Positions 41,373 through 49,647 of a stretch of DNA of 64,000 nucleotides are shown here, piece after piece (the stretch's first letter is position 1; every line of letters begins with the position of its first letter). The stretch comes from Nucisporomicrobium flavum. GTDB lineage: Bacteria; Actinomycetota; Actinomycetes; Mycobacteriales; Micromonosporaceae. The DNA lies in contig NZ_JADMLH010000004.1 in NCBI RefSeq assembly GCF_016464385.1, positions 1 through 64,000 of the forward strand. Reading direction: 5' to 3'. The position numbers and the translations under genes are program-made. The notes below the pieces were generated by a model. That model was not told the DNA's origin. It made no database searches and worked only from the letters and a program-made list of their open reading frames with translations.

Positions 41373-42854
41373 ATGCGACGGACCCGGCGCGGGCGGCCGA
41401 CGACGGTGGATGTGACGGCTACGGACTTCCTGCCCGCTGACCCGTTGCTGCACCTGCTGCGCCGCGCCACGTACGGACCGACCCCGGCCTCGACCGCCGA
41501 GATCCGCCGCCTCGGGGCCACCGCCTGGCTGGAGCGGCAGCTCAAACCCGCCTCGATCGCCGACCCGGCCGCCGACGACCTGGTCAGGCGTCTGCCGCTG
41601 AGCGGGCTCAGCGTCGATGGCGCCCGCGCGAAGGTGCGCGAGGGCGTGTACAAGATGTACGGCTGGGAGCCGATGTTCGAGCTCGGGTACGCCACGGTGG
41701 CCCGCGCGGTCTGGAGCGAGCGGCAGCTCCTCGAGGTCATGGTCGCGTTCTGGTCGAACCACCTCAACGTGGCGAACCCCTCCGGCGACGTGTGGGACAG
41801 CCGCCCCGACTACGACCGGACGGTGATCCGGCCGTACGCGCTGGGCCGCTTCGCCGACATGCTGAAGGCGAGCGCCCGGCACCCGGCGATGCTGACGTAC
41901 CTGGACAACCGGTTCTCCACCCGCGCCGCGCCGAACGAGAACTACGGCCGTGAGCTGCTGGAACTGCACACCGCCGGGCTGGGCTACACCGAGGCGGACG
42001 TCAAGGGCGCCGCCCGGCTGTTCACCGGCATGACCGTCAGCTGGGACACCGGCCGCTACCGGTACGACGCCGGCCAGCACGCCACCGGCGCGGTGAAGGT
42101 GCTGGGCTTCCGCCACGCCAACGCGACCGCGTCCGGGGGCCAGGCCGCGGCGATGGCGCTGCTGGATCACCTGGCGTCGCACCCGGCCACGGCGAAGCGG
42201 ATCGCCACGAAGCTGTGCGTACGGTTCGTCGCCGACGAGCCCCCGGCCACACTGGTGACCAAGCTCGCCAAGGTCTACCTCGACAACCGCACCGCGATCG
42301 CCCCGGTGCTCCGCGCGCTGTTCGCCTCGCCGGAGTTCGCCACGTCGGTGGGTGCGAAGACCCGGACGCCGTACGAGGACATCGTCGCCACGGTCCGGAC
42401 CCTCGGGTACGCGCCGGAGAAGTCGGGCACGCAGGGGCTGCGGGCGCTGTACTGGATGACCGAGGCGGCCGGGCAGGCGCCGATGGCGTGGGCCCCGCCG
42501 AACGGCTACCCGGACGTGGCGAGCGCCTGGGCGTCGCCGTCCGGCCAGGTCAAGCGCTGGAACGCGCACCTGAGCATCGCCGCGGGCTGGTGGCCGACCA
42601 CGCTGCAGCGGCCGGCGTCGCCGCTGGCGGAGTACGCGGGCGGCCGCCTGCCGGCCACGTACGGCGCCCTGGTCGACGCCGTCGCGACCCGCCTGCTCGG
42701 GCGCACCCTCTCCGCCGCGCACACCGCCGCCCTGACCGCGTTCTACGGCAAGAAACCTGCCAGCCCGCTGAAGGCCGGCGACGCCGCGGCGGGGTGGGCG
42801 TTCCCGTACCTGCCCGCGCTGCTGCTCGACTCTCCCTACTTCGCCCTGAGGTGA
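41373..42854 (+). CDS. DUF1800 family protein
   Basis: A 493-residue protein of the DUF1800 family. It has LLRRATYGPT near the N-terminus, FWSNHLNV, and ENYGRELLELHTAGLGYTEADV in the centre, all typical. No signal peptide is seen, so it may be exported with its partner. It is always paired with a DUF1501 protein, as here. The function of the pair is unknown. Confidence 0.9.
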   Translation: MRRTRRGRPTTVDVTATDFLPADPLLHLLRRATYGPTPASTAEIRRLGATAWLERQLKPASIADPAADDLVRRLPLSGLSVDGARAKVREGVYKMYGWEPMFELGYATVARAVWSERQLLEVMVAFWSNHLNVANPSGDVWDSRPDYDRTVIRPYALGRFADMLKASARHPAMLTYLDNRFSTRAAPNENYGRELLELHTAGLGYTEADVKGAARLFTGMTVSWDTGRYRYDAGQHATGAVKVLGFRHANATASGGQAAAMALLDHLASHPATAKRIATKLCVRFVADEPPATLVTKLAKVYLDNRTAIAPVLRALFASPEFATSVGAKTRTPYEDIVATVRTLGYAPEKSGTQGLRALYWMTEAAGQAPMAWAPPNGYPDVASAWASPSGQVKRWNAHLSIAAGWWPTTLQRPASPLAEYAGGRLPATYGALVDAVATRLLGRTLSAAHTAALTAFYGKKPASPLKAGDAAAGWAFPYLPALLLDSPYFALR

Positions 42855-44107
42855 CCGTGAAGACAACCGAGAAATGCGGCTGCCCGGTCAGCCGGCGCAA
42901 GCTCCTGGCGGCGGGCGCGGCCGGGCTCTTCGCGGGCCTCGCCGGCGAGCAGCTCAGCACCCAGCTGGCGTTCGCGTCGCCCGGGTACGGCGGGGACGTG
43001 TTCGTGCTGCTCTCGCTGCGGGGCGGCTTCGACGGGCTGTCCGCGGTCGTGCCGGCCGGGGACGCCGGGTACTACGCCGCGCGGCCCGGGATCGCCGTAC
43101 CGAAGCGGCAGTTGATCGGCGGTGACGCGTACTTCGGGCTGAACCCCGCGCTGGCGCCGCTGCTGCCGTACTGGAAGGCCGGGACGCTGGGCGCGGTGCA
43201 GGCGGTCGGGCAGCCGGCGCCGAACCGGTCGCACTTCTCCGCCATGGAGGAACTGGAACGGGCCGCGCCGGGCACCTCGATCCGTACCGGCTGGCTGGAC
43301 CGCATGATGGGCGGGCTGGGCGCGACGGGCGCGTTCGACGCCGTGTCGGTGGGCAGCGCGATGCCGGCCCGGGTGCTCGCGGGCCCGGCCCCGGACCTGG
43401 GACTCAGCGCGGTCGACGAGTTCGTGCTCTCCGGGGAGGACAAGAACCGCCCGATGGCGGCCACCATCGCGGCGCTGTACGCCGGGGCCCCGCCGGCCCT
43501 CGCGGCCACCACGGCGATGACCACGTCCGCGCTGGCCACCACGGCGCGGCTGAAGGCCACCGGCTACACCCCGGCCGACGGTGCCGCGTACCCGGACACC
43601 GACCTGGGCAGGGCGCTCAAGGACGTGGCCCGGCTGATCAAGGCGGACGTCGGCCTGATGAGCGCGTGCGTGGACTCCGGCGACTGGGACATGCACGAGA
43701 ACCTCGGCACCGCCGCGCCCGGGAAGCGCATGTACGACCACCTCGCGGCGCTCGCGTCGGCCCTCGCCGCATTCGCCCGGGACCTCGGCCCCGGCGGGCT
43801 GGGCCGGGTCACGCTGGTGACGATCAGCGAGTTCGGCCGCCGGGTCGGGCAGAACGGATCCGGCGGGCTTGACCACGGGTACGGCAACGCGATGCTGATG
43901 CTCGGCGGCGGCGTCCGCGGCGGCAAGGTGCACGGGAAGTGGCCGGGCCTGGCCGCGGACCGGCTCGTCGACGGCGACCTGGCCGTCACGACCGACTACC
44001 GGGCGGTGATCGGCGAGATCCTGCGCGCCCGCTGCGGCGTCTCCGACGTGGCGGCTGTCTTCCCCGGAGTGCACCCGTCCACGCTGGGGGTCGTCAAGGC
44101 ACGCTAG
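42851..44107 (+). CDS. DUF1501 family protein with Tat-type signal
   Basis: A 418-residue protein of the DUF1501 (sulfatase-like fold) family. The N-terminus SRRKLLAAGAAGLFAG is a twin-arginine signal. Family blocks include LSLRGGFDGLSAVVP, NRSHFSAMEE and ISEFGRRVGQNGSGGLDHGYG. GTG at 42851 overlaps the DUF1800 stop (GTGA); GTG at 42857 is an alternative. The two proteins probably act together outside the membrane. Confidence 0.9.
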   Translation: MTVKTTEKCGCPVSRRKLLAAGAAGLFAGLAGEQLSTQLAFASPGYGGDVFVLLSLRGGFDGLSAVVPAGDAGYYAARPGIAVPKRQLIGGDAYFGLNPALAPLLPYWKAGTLGAVQAVGQPAPNRSHFSAMEELERAAPGTSIRTGWLDRMMGGLGATGAFDAVSVGSAMPARVLAGPAPDLGLSAVDEFVLSGEDKNRPMAATIAALYAGAPPALAATTAMTTSALATTARLKATGYTPADGAAYPDTDLGRALKDVARLIKADVGLMSACVDSGDWDMHENLGTAAPGKRMYDHLAALASALAAFARDLGPGGLGRVTLVTISEFGRRVGQNGSGGLDHGYGNAMLMLGGGVRGGKVHGKWPGLAADRLVDGDLAVTTDYRAVIGEILRARCGVSDVAAVFPGVHPSTLGVVKAR

Positions 44108-45018
44108 GTGCGTCGCACGGCGAAGCGGGCGTACGTGAAGCCGCCGTCGCGGTGGATCGACAGCGAGTCGCACAGCTGCTGGACCAGCCACAACCCCATG
44201 CCGCCCACCGTGCTCGGGTCGGGCAGCAGGTAGCCGGCCAGCGGCTGGGGCGTGCCGGGGCCGTCGTCGATGATCTCGCCGACCACGGCGTCGTCCAGCA
44301 CCCAGATGCGCAGCTCGCGGCGCTCGCCGCCATGCCGGATGCCGTTCGTGGCGAGCTCGCTGACCGCGAGGGCCAGCAGCTCCGCGCGATCGGGCGGAAG
44401 CCACCCCTCCGCCGACGCGCGCTGCCGCATGGCCACGCGCAGCTCCGCCACGGTCTGCGCGATGGGCACGGTCAGCAGCGGATTGCCGGTGACCGGCCAG
44501 AGCGGCTCGGGCGTGACGGTGAGGAACTGCTCGGGAGCTTCGTATCCGGCGCTGTCGCGCCAGTCGCCGTCGTGCAGCCGGGGGTGGGTGCGTCCGGCGG
44601 CGGCCAGGACGGTCGTCGGCAGGCGGGAGCGATCGTACGGGCACAGCAGATGGCCGTGGAGCTCGGCGAGGCTGCGGTTGAGCGCCGCCTCGAAACGCAC
44701 CCACGAGTCGGCGCCGTCGGCGTACGGGATCTCCCCGATCAGCCGGGTGTACGGCCGTCCGTCGTCGGCCGCGGACCGCAGGATCCGCGCCCAGCCGGCG
44801 ATCGTGCGCACCGGGCGCACGTACCACTCGTCGGCCGGCAGGAAGCGGACCACCTTGGCGTCGCCGGCCAGGGTGTCGCGCAGGAGCTCGAGCCGGCTCG
44901 GGGGCGCGGCCACCGCCACCGCCTCGCCGCGCTCCAGCCCGTCCCGGACGAACCCGGACAAAGTGGAGGCGTACGCGGAATCGCCGTCATAGAGGAACGC
45001 GGAGTGGGTGAAAACCAC
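44104..45018 (-). CDS. MEDS domain plus HATPase (RsbW-like) sensor protein
   Basis: A 304-residue two-domain protein. The N-terminal MEDS domain (1-160) resembles MEDS/DcmR sensors (THSAFLYDGDSAYASTLSGF at the start). The C-terminal HATPase_c domain (~190-304) has an N box ELATNGIRHG and G boxes IIDDGPGTP and GGMGLWLVQQL, as in anti-sigma kinases. The likely role is phosphorylating an anti-anti-sigma factor in response to a small molecule or redox signal. GGAGGTGA precedes the GTG. Confidence 0.87.
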   Translation of the reverse strand: MVFTHSAFLYDGDSAYASTLSGFVRDGLERGEAVAVAAPPSRLELLRDTLAGDAKVVRFLPADEWYVRPVRTIAGWARILRSAADDGRPYTRLIGEIPYADGADSWVRFEAALNRSLAELHGHLLCPYDRSRLPTTVLAAAGRTHPRLHDGDWRDSAGYEAPEQFLTVTPEPLWPVTGNPLLTVPIAQTVAELRVAMRQRASAEGWLPPDRAELLALAVSELATNGIRHGGERRELRIWVLDDAVVGEIIDDGPGTPQPLAGYLLPDPSTVGGMGLWLVQQLCDSLSIHRDGGFTYARFAVRRT

Positions 45019-45198
45019 CTGGTCACCTCCGAGTACCGCTGATCGACCACGGTAACACCGTCCCGATCCCGGCCGGGCAGGCGATGGCGGCCGGGGCACC
45101 GCTGCGGGTGAAAGCCGGTGCCTGGAAACGTGAAACGCCCGTGCCGTTCCGCCGGGGCGGTCCACACTGGGCGCGATCGACGAATGCGGAGGTGAGTG

Positions 45199-45579
45199 GT
45201 GTCGGGTACGGGCAGCGCACTGGCGGAGATCATCGGTGGTGGGCCGGGGCGGGCGTCCGAGCCACCGGCCACCGACATGACGGCAGTCCTGGCGGCCGTC
45301 CAGCACCGGTCCGGGCCGCCGCTGAAGATCCGGCGGCAGGAGTCCGACGAGGGGCCGGCGTACTGGCGCTGGGACTGCGGCAACTGCGGTGAGTACGGCG
45401 GCGGCCGGCACCACTCCGACGCCGTGAGCCGGGCGATGCGCCACTGCGCGGAGCACCCGGAGCACCGCTCGTCGCTGCTCCCGCCGGCCCGCTGCCGCGA
45501 ACGGGACCACCGGCTGGCCGTGCACCCGATGCTGTTCGCCCTGGACGACGACCCGGGGCCCCCGCCGCTCGCCGTCTGA
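45199..45579 (+). CDS. Small Cys/His-containing hypothetical protein
   Basis: A 126-residue protein. WDCGNCGEYGGGRHHSDAVS followed by AMRHCAEH suggests one zinc-binding site of the CxxC...HxxH/C type. GGAGG is 6 nt before the GTG at 45199. It is divergent from the MEDS gene. No family recognised. Confidence 0.65.
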   Translation: MSGTGSALAEIIGGGPGRASEPPATDMTAVLAAVQHRSGPPLKIRRQESDEGPAYWRWDCGNCGEYGGGRHHSDAVSRAMRHCAEHPEHRSSLLPPARCRERDHRLAVHPMLFALDDDPGPPPLAV

Positions 45580-45609
45580 CGGGCGAGCCGGCGGGGCCGG
45601 GTCATGGGG

Positions 45610-45792
45610 TCACTGCTGCTGGGTGTCGCCCTCGCCGGTACGCGCCTGCGCCTGGTCGACGCCCTTGTCGATCTGGTCCGAGTACTTGTTGCCGGTGCGC
45701 TGGTCGACCTGGTCACCGGCCTTGTCGAGGCCCTGGTCCACCTGCTCGTCGTGCTTGTCGGCGAAGTCCTTGGCCTTGTCCATGAAGCTCAT
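45610..45792 (-). CDS. MT0933-like antitoxin paralogue 1
   Basis: A 60-residue hydrophilic helical protein of the MT0933_antitox type: KAKDFADKHDEQVDQGLDKA and DQVDQRTGNKYSDQIDKGVD. The founding member (Rv0909) is paired with a START-like toxin; no such gene is here. It lies downstream of a near-identical paralogue, and GGAGAGG precedes its ATG. It could equally be a stress protein of the CsbD kind. Confidence 0.8.
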   Translation of the reverse strand: MSFMDKAKDFADKHDEQVDQGLDKAGDQVDQRTGNKYSDQIDKGVDQAQARTGEGDTQQQ

Positions 45793-45852
45793 GGCGTCGT
45801 CCTCTCCTCGGTGTACGCCTCACGAACTTCCCGGTCAGGGGCCTCGGAAACC

Positions 45853-46032
45853 TCACTGGCGGGTGTCGCCGTCGCCCGTACGCTTCTGCGCCTCGTCCAC
45901 GCCCCGGTCGATCTGGCTCGTGTACTTGTGGCCCGTGCGCTTGTCGACCTCGTCGCCGAGCTTCTCCAGCACCTGGTCGACCTGCTTGTCGTGCTTGTCG
46001 GCGAACTCCTTCGCCTTGTCCAGGAAACTCAT
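45853..46032 (-). CDS. MT0933-like antitoxin paralogue 2, overlapping malQ
   Basis: A 59-residue protein closely similar to paralogue 1: KAKEFADKHDKQVDQVLEKL and DEVDKRTGHKYTSQIDRGVD. Its ATG overlaps the malQ stop (ATGA), and GAGGAGG lies within the end of malQ, so it is translated with malQ. The pair arose by tandem duplication. No toxin partner is seen. Confidence 0.8.
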   Translation of the reverse strand: MSFLDKAKEFADKHDKQVDQVLEKLGDEVDKRTGHKYTSQIDRGVDEAQKRTGDGDTRQ

Positions 46033-47972
46033 CGGGCCCTCCTCGCGCTCAGCACCCCGGCGATCCGCGCGACCCGCGGATCCTCCCCGATATTCTCCAA
46101 CGCGGTGCGCAGCGGCATCCTCCAGTTCGGGTACTCATCCGTCGTGCCGGGCAGGTTGGGCTGGTCCAGCTCGCCCAGCACGTCGTAGAGCGAGGCCGTG
46201 ACGAAGCGCGACGGCGTACGGGCCAGGAACTCGTGCATCGCGACCACGATGTCCTCGGGCGTGCTCTCCGTCGTGATCAGCCCCTCCTCGGTGAGGCGGA
46301 CGAGCAGCTGCTCGCGGTCCCTGTCGGCGTTCTTGCGTTCGTCCTCGACGGGGCCGGCGAGCTGGCCGAGCTCGGCGCGTACCTTCACCTGCTCGCCGGC
46401 GAGGAAGCCCGCGGCGGTCGGCAGGTCGTGGGTGGAGATCGTGGCGAGCGCGTTGCGCTTGTACCGCGACGCCGGCAGGTAGCCCTCGTCCGGATCGTTC
46501 TCGTAGTCGCGGGTGAACCACAGCACCGCCGAGCCGAGCATGTTCATGTCCTCGAGCGTCTCGGTGACCACCGGGAGCACGGTGCCGAGGTCCTCGCCGA
46601 CCACCACGGCGCCGGCCCGCTCGGCCTCCAGCGCGAGGATGCCCAGCATGGCGTCGGGGTCGTAGTGCACGTACGTGCCCTCCGCGGGACCCATGCCCGG
46701 CGGCACCCACCAGAGCCGCCACAGGCCGGCAACGTGGTCGACGCGCAGGCCGCCCGCATGCCGGAAGATGCGCCGGAGCATGTCGCGGTACGCCGCGTAG
46801 CCGGTGGCGATGAGCTGGTCGGGCCGCCACGCCGCGAGCCCCCAGTCCTGCCCGAGCTGGTTGAACGCGTCCGGCGGGGCACCCGCGTGCACGCCGGCGG
46901 CCAGCACGTCCTGCAGCAGCCACCCGTCCGCGCCGCTGGGGTCGATGCCGACGGCGAGGTCATGCACGATCCCGACCGGCATGCCGTGCGCCCGGGCGGC
47001 CTCGTTCGCCGCGTCGAGCTGGGCGTTGAGCAGGTCCTGCAGCCAGACGTGGAACGCGACCCGTTCGCCCTTGCGGGCCTCGCGTACCTCCGGGGTGTCC
47101 GGCCGGCGCAGCTCCTCCGGCCAGTCGTGCCAGTTGGCGCCGTGCTCCTCGGCCAGCGCGCAGAAGGTCGCGAAGTCGGTCAGGCCCGGGTCGGCGTCCA
47201 CGTCGATCTCGCCGGCCAGCGGCCAGAGCAGCTCCAGGGCCGTTCGTTTCGCCTCCCACACCGCGGTGTAGTCGATGAGGCCGTCCGCGGTCGGACCGGG
47301 CCGCAGCGCGTCGACCCGCGCCCGCAGCTCGGCGTCGGCCCGCCGGTACGCGTCGGTGTCGGCCACCCGCAGGTACAGCGGGTTGGCGAAGCGCCGGCTC
47401 GACGGCGAGTACGGCGACGTCTGCACGGGTGTGGTGGGCGTGATGGCGTGCAGCGGGTTCAGCAGGATCAGGTCGGCGCCGTGGCTGTGCTCGACGAACG
47501 TCCGCAGGTCGCCGAGGTCGCCCATGCCCCAGGAGGCGGCGGAGTGCAGCGCGTACAGCTGGATCATCCAGCCCCACGCCTCGGGCGGCTCGGGCAGGCG
47601 CTGCGGCACGACGACCAGCGTGACCTCCTGGTCGGCGACGGTGAGCCGGTGCCAGCCCAGCGGCAGGTCCGCGGTGATCTCCGTGACCTCCAGCGCGGTG
47701 CCGTCCTCCTGGACGATGCTGCCGGGCCCGGGCAGCGGCCTCGACTCGCCCTGCCGCACCACGATCGTGCCGGGCAGCCGCTGCTGCTCCTCCGCGGCCC
47801 GGATGGCGGCGAGCTCGCGCTCGATCGAGGCCGGGGACGACGCGTCCACGCCCAGCAGGCCGAGCACCCCGATCACCGACTCCGATGAGACGTCCTTGCG
47901 CTCGCGGTGCCAGTCCTCGTACCAGGTCGCGACCCCGTGCGCCTCGGCCAGCGCGGTCAGCTCAGCGTCCAA
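46029..47972 (-). CDS. malQ: 4-alpha-glucanotransferase (amylomaltase)
   Basis: A 647-residue GH77 enzyme that transfers alpha-1,4-glucan segments in maltodextrin metabolism. Catalytic blocks are visible: LRVDHVAGLWRLWWVPPG (nucleophile Asp), VVGEDLGTVLP (acid/base Glu) and STHDLPT (third Asp). The N-terminal ~130-residue extension is typical of actinobacterial MalQ. The start is TTG at 47972 with AGGGGG upstream. Its end overlaps a small antitoxin-like gene by 4 bp. Confidence 0.94.
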   Translation of the reverse strand: MDAELTALAEAHGVATWYEDWHRERKDVSSESVIGVLGLLGVDASSPASIERELAAIRAAEEQQRLPGTIVVRQGESRPLPGPGSIVQEDGTALEVTEITADLPLGWHRLTVADQEVTLVVVPQRLPEPPEAWGWMIQLYALHSAASWGMGDLGDLRTFVEHSHGADLILLNPLHAITPTTPVQTSPYSPSSRRFANPLYLRVADTDAYRRADAELRARVDALRPGPTADGLIDYTAVWEAKRTALELLWPLAGEIDVDADPGLTDFATFCALAEEHGANWHDWPEELRRPDTPEVREARKGERVAFHVWLQDLLNAQLDAANEAARAHGMPVGIVHDLAVGIDPSGADGWLLQDVLAAGVHAGAPPDAFNQLGQDWGLAAWRPDQLIATGYAAYRDMLRRIFRHAGGLRVDHVAGLWRLWWVPPGMGPAEGTYVHYDPDAMLGILALEAERAGAVVVGEDLGTVLPVVTETLEDMNMLGSAVLWFTRDYENDPDEGYLPASRYKRNALATISTHDLPTAAGFLAGEQVKVRAELGQLAGPVEDERKNADRDREQLLVRLTEEGLITTESTPEDIVVAMHEFLARTPSRFVTASLYDVLGELDQPNLPGTTDEYPNWRMPLRTALENIGEDPRVARIAGVLSARRAR

Positions 47973-48075
47973 CTTCGCCCCCTATCTGAAGTTCCTGCTG
48001 CATACCCTGCCCTGTCCCGGCTATGCGGGGGTACCCGCCCGGCCGGTCTTGCCGAGATCGGCCAGACTGGGTGCC

Positions 48076-48330
48076 ATGTCTTCTGCAGCGAAGTGGTGGG
48101 CCCGGTTGAGCGCGGCCGTGACCGGAGTGGCATTGACCCTCGTAGTGCCCGTGCACGCCTGGGCGGCGAGCAAGGGCGTCGACGGCGTCGTCGTGGAGGC
48201 GGCGAAGTACCGCCGCCGGCGCAGCGGTTTCGGCTTCTTCCCGATCGTCGGCGGGCTGTGCTGCCTGCTCGTGGTCGGCGGCATCATCCTGGCGGTCGTC
48301 CTGATTTCCCGGAACCGCAAACGCCGCTGA
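48076..48330 (+). CDS. Small two-helix membrane protein
   Basis: An 84-residue protein. A cleavable-looking N-terminal segment ends in HAWAAS, then a basic stretch KYRRRRSG and a second helix (IVGGLCCLLVVGGIILAVVL) lead to a basic C-terminus. Divergent from malQ. No family recognised. Confidence 0.65.
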   Translation: MSSAAKWWARLSAAVTGVALTLVVPVHAWAASKGVDGVVVEAAKYRRRRSGFGFFPIVGGLCCLLVVGGIILAVVLISRNRKRR

Positions 48331-48341
48331 GGGGCCGCCCC

Positions 48342-48354
48342 TACCGTCGAGGGG
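48342..48354 (+). promoter_or_regulatory. Leaderless promoter of the chitosanase gene
   Basis: TACCGT (48342-48347), 6 nt, then GTG at 48354. The 19 bp at 48333-48351 also occur exactly at 22908-22926. Confidence 0.6.
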
Positions 48355-49592
48355 TGAGGTTGCGGGCAAGCGTCGTCGCGCTGGGCGTGGGGATCGCCGC
48401 GGTCTGCACCGTGCCGCTCGTCGTGTCGATGACCGCGGACGCGGCACCGGACGTGTTGCTCTCCCGGACGCACCCGGTGCTCGCGTCCAGCGCCAAGGAC
48501 GCCGCCCGGACGGGAGCGATGGCCGTCGACGGCGACGTCACGACCCGCTGGACGAGCTCCACCGCGGCCGGCACCCAGTGGCTGCGCCTCGACCTGGGCC
48601 GTACGCAGGCGGTCACCCGCGTACGGCTCACCTGGGACAAGGCGTACGCGCGGGCGTACCGGCTGCAGCTGTCCGCGGACGGCGCCACCTGGACCGACAT
48701 CTACCGCACCCGGACCGGCAACGGCGGTGCCGACGACCTCAAGAACCTGCGCGGTTCGGGACGCTACCTGCGCCTGCTGGCGACGCAGCGCGCGTGGGCC
48801 TCGGGATACTCCTTGTTCGAGATGCAGGCGTACGGCCCCGGCCCGGCCGGCCGGATCACGCCCACCACAGCACCCGCCACCGTGCCGCCCGCGGCCACCG
48901 GGCTGGCCGACCCCGCGAAGAAGGAGCTGGCCTTCCAGCTGGTCTCCAGCGCGGAGAACTCGACGCTGAACTGGCGCGGGCAGTTCGGCTACCTCGAGGA
49001 CATCCGGGACGGGCGCGGCTACACCGGCGGCATCATCGGCTTCTGCTCCGGGACCTCGGACATGCTGGCCGTGGTCGCCGAGTACACCCGGCGCTCCCCG
49101 CAGAACAAGCTCGCGAGGTATCTGCCCGCCCTGCGGGCCGTCGACGGTTCGGACTCGCACGCGGGTCTCGACCCGGGCTTCCCCGCCGCGTGGAAGGCCG
49201 CCGCCGCCGACCCGGTCTTCCGCAGGACGCAGGAGGACGCGCGGGACAGCATGTACTTCGACCCGGCGGTCACCCTGGCCACCGCCGACGGGGTGCGGGC
49301 GCTCGGTCAGTTCGCGTACTACGACGCGGCGGTCATGCACGGCATGTCGGGGCTGCGCAGCATCCGCTCGGCCGCCCTGCGCGTCGCGAAGACCCCGAAG
49401 CAGGGCGGCGACGAGACGGTCTGGCTGGAAGCATTCCTCGACGCCCGGGTCGCGGAGATGCGCACGGAGGAAGCGCACAGCGACGTCAGCCGGGTCGAGA
49501 CGGCCCAGCGGGTGTTCCTGCGTACCGGCAACCTCGACCTCGACGCGCCGCTGACCTGGCACGTGTACGGCGACCGCTTCGCCGTGGCGTGA
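48354..49592 (+). CDS. Secreted GH46 chitosanase with N-terminal discoidin (F5/8-type) domain
   Basis: A 412-residue exported enzyme. A signal peptide (~30 residues) is followed by an F5/8-type C carbohydrate-binding domain (~35-165, RWTSSTAAGTQWLRLDLG) and a GH46 domain (~185-410). SSAENSTLNWRGQFGYLED contains the general acid Glu, and GGIIGFCSGTSDM follows, both typical of chitosanases that hydrolyse GlcN-GlcN links. The GTG at 48354 fits the leaderless promoter. Confidence 0.92.
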   Translation: MRLRASVVALGVGIAAVCTVPLVVSMTADAAPDVLLSRTHPVLASSAKDAARTGAMAVDGDVTTRWTSSTAAGTQWLRLDLGRTQAVTRVRLTWDKAYARAYRLQLSADGATWTDIYRTRTGNGGADDLKNLRGSGRYLRLLATQRAWASGYSLFEMQAYGPGPAGRITPTTAPATVPPAATGLADPAKKELAFQLVSSAENSTLNWRGQFGYLEDIRDGRGYTGGIIGFCSGTSDMLAVVAEYTRRSPQNKLARYLPALRAVDGSDSHAGLDPGFPAAWKAAAADPVFRRTQEDARDSMYFDPAVTLATADGVRALGQFAYYDAAVMHGMSGLRSIRSAALRVAKTPKQGGDETVWLEAFLDARVAEMRTEEAHSDVSRVETAQRVFLRTGNLDLDAPLTWHVYGDRFAVA

Positions 49593-49597
49593 ACGGC

Positions 49598-49630
49598 GGC
49601 GGCCGGCGCCCTCTCGGGTCACCGGCCGCC
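49598..49630. terminator. Hairpin between convergent glycoside hydrolase genes
   Basis: GGCGGCCGG pairs with CCGGCCGCC (9 bp, 15-nt loop) right after the chitosanase stop. Confidence 0.6.
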
Positions 49631-49647
49631 GGGGTGGCTTGACGACG

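Noticed and set aside
40476-42866. Very long SpeE-like frame running to 42866
   Set aside because: The extension beyond 41327 is antisense to DUF1800; the leaderless promoter and family length support the GTG at 41327.
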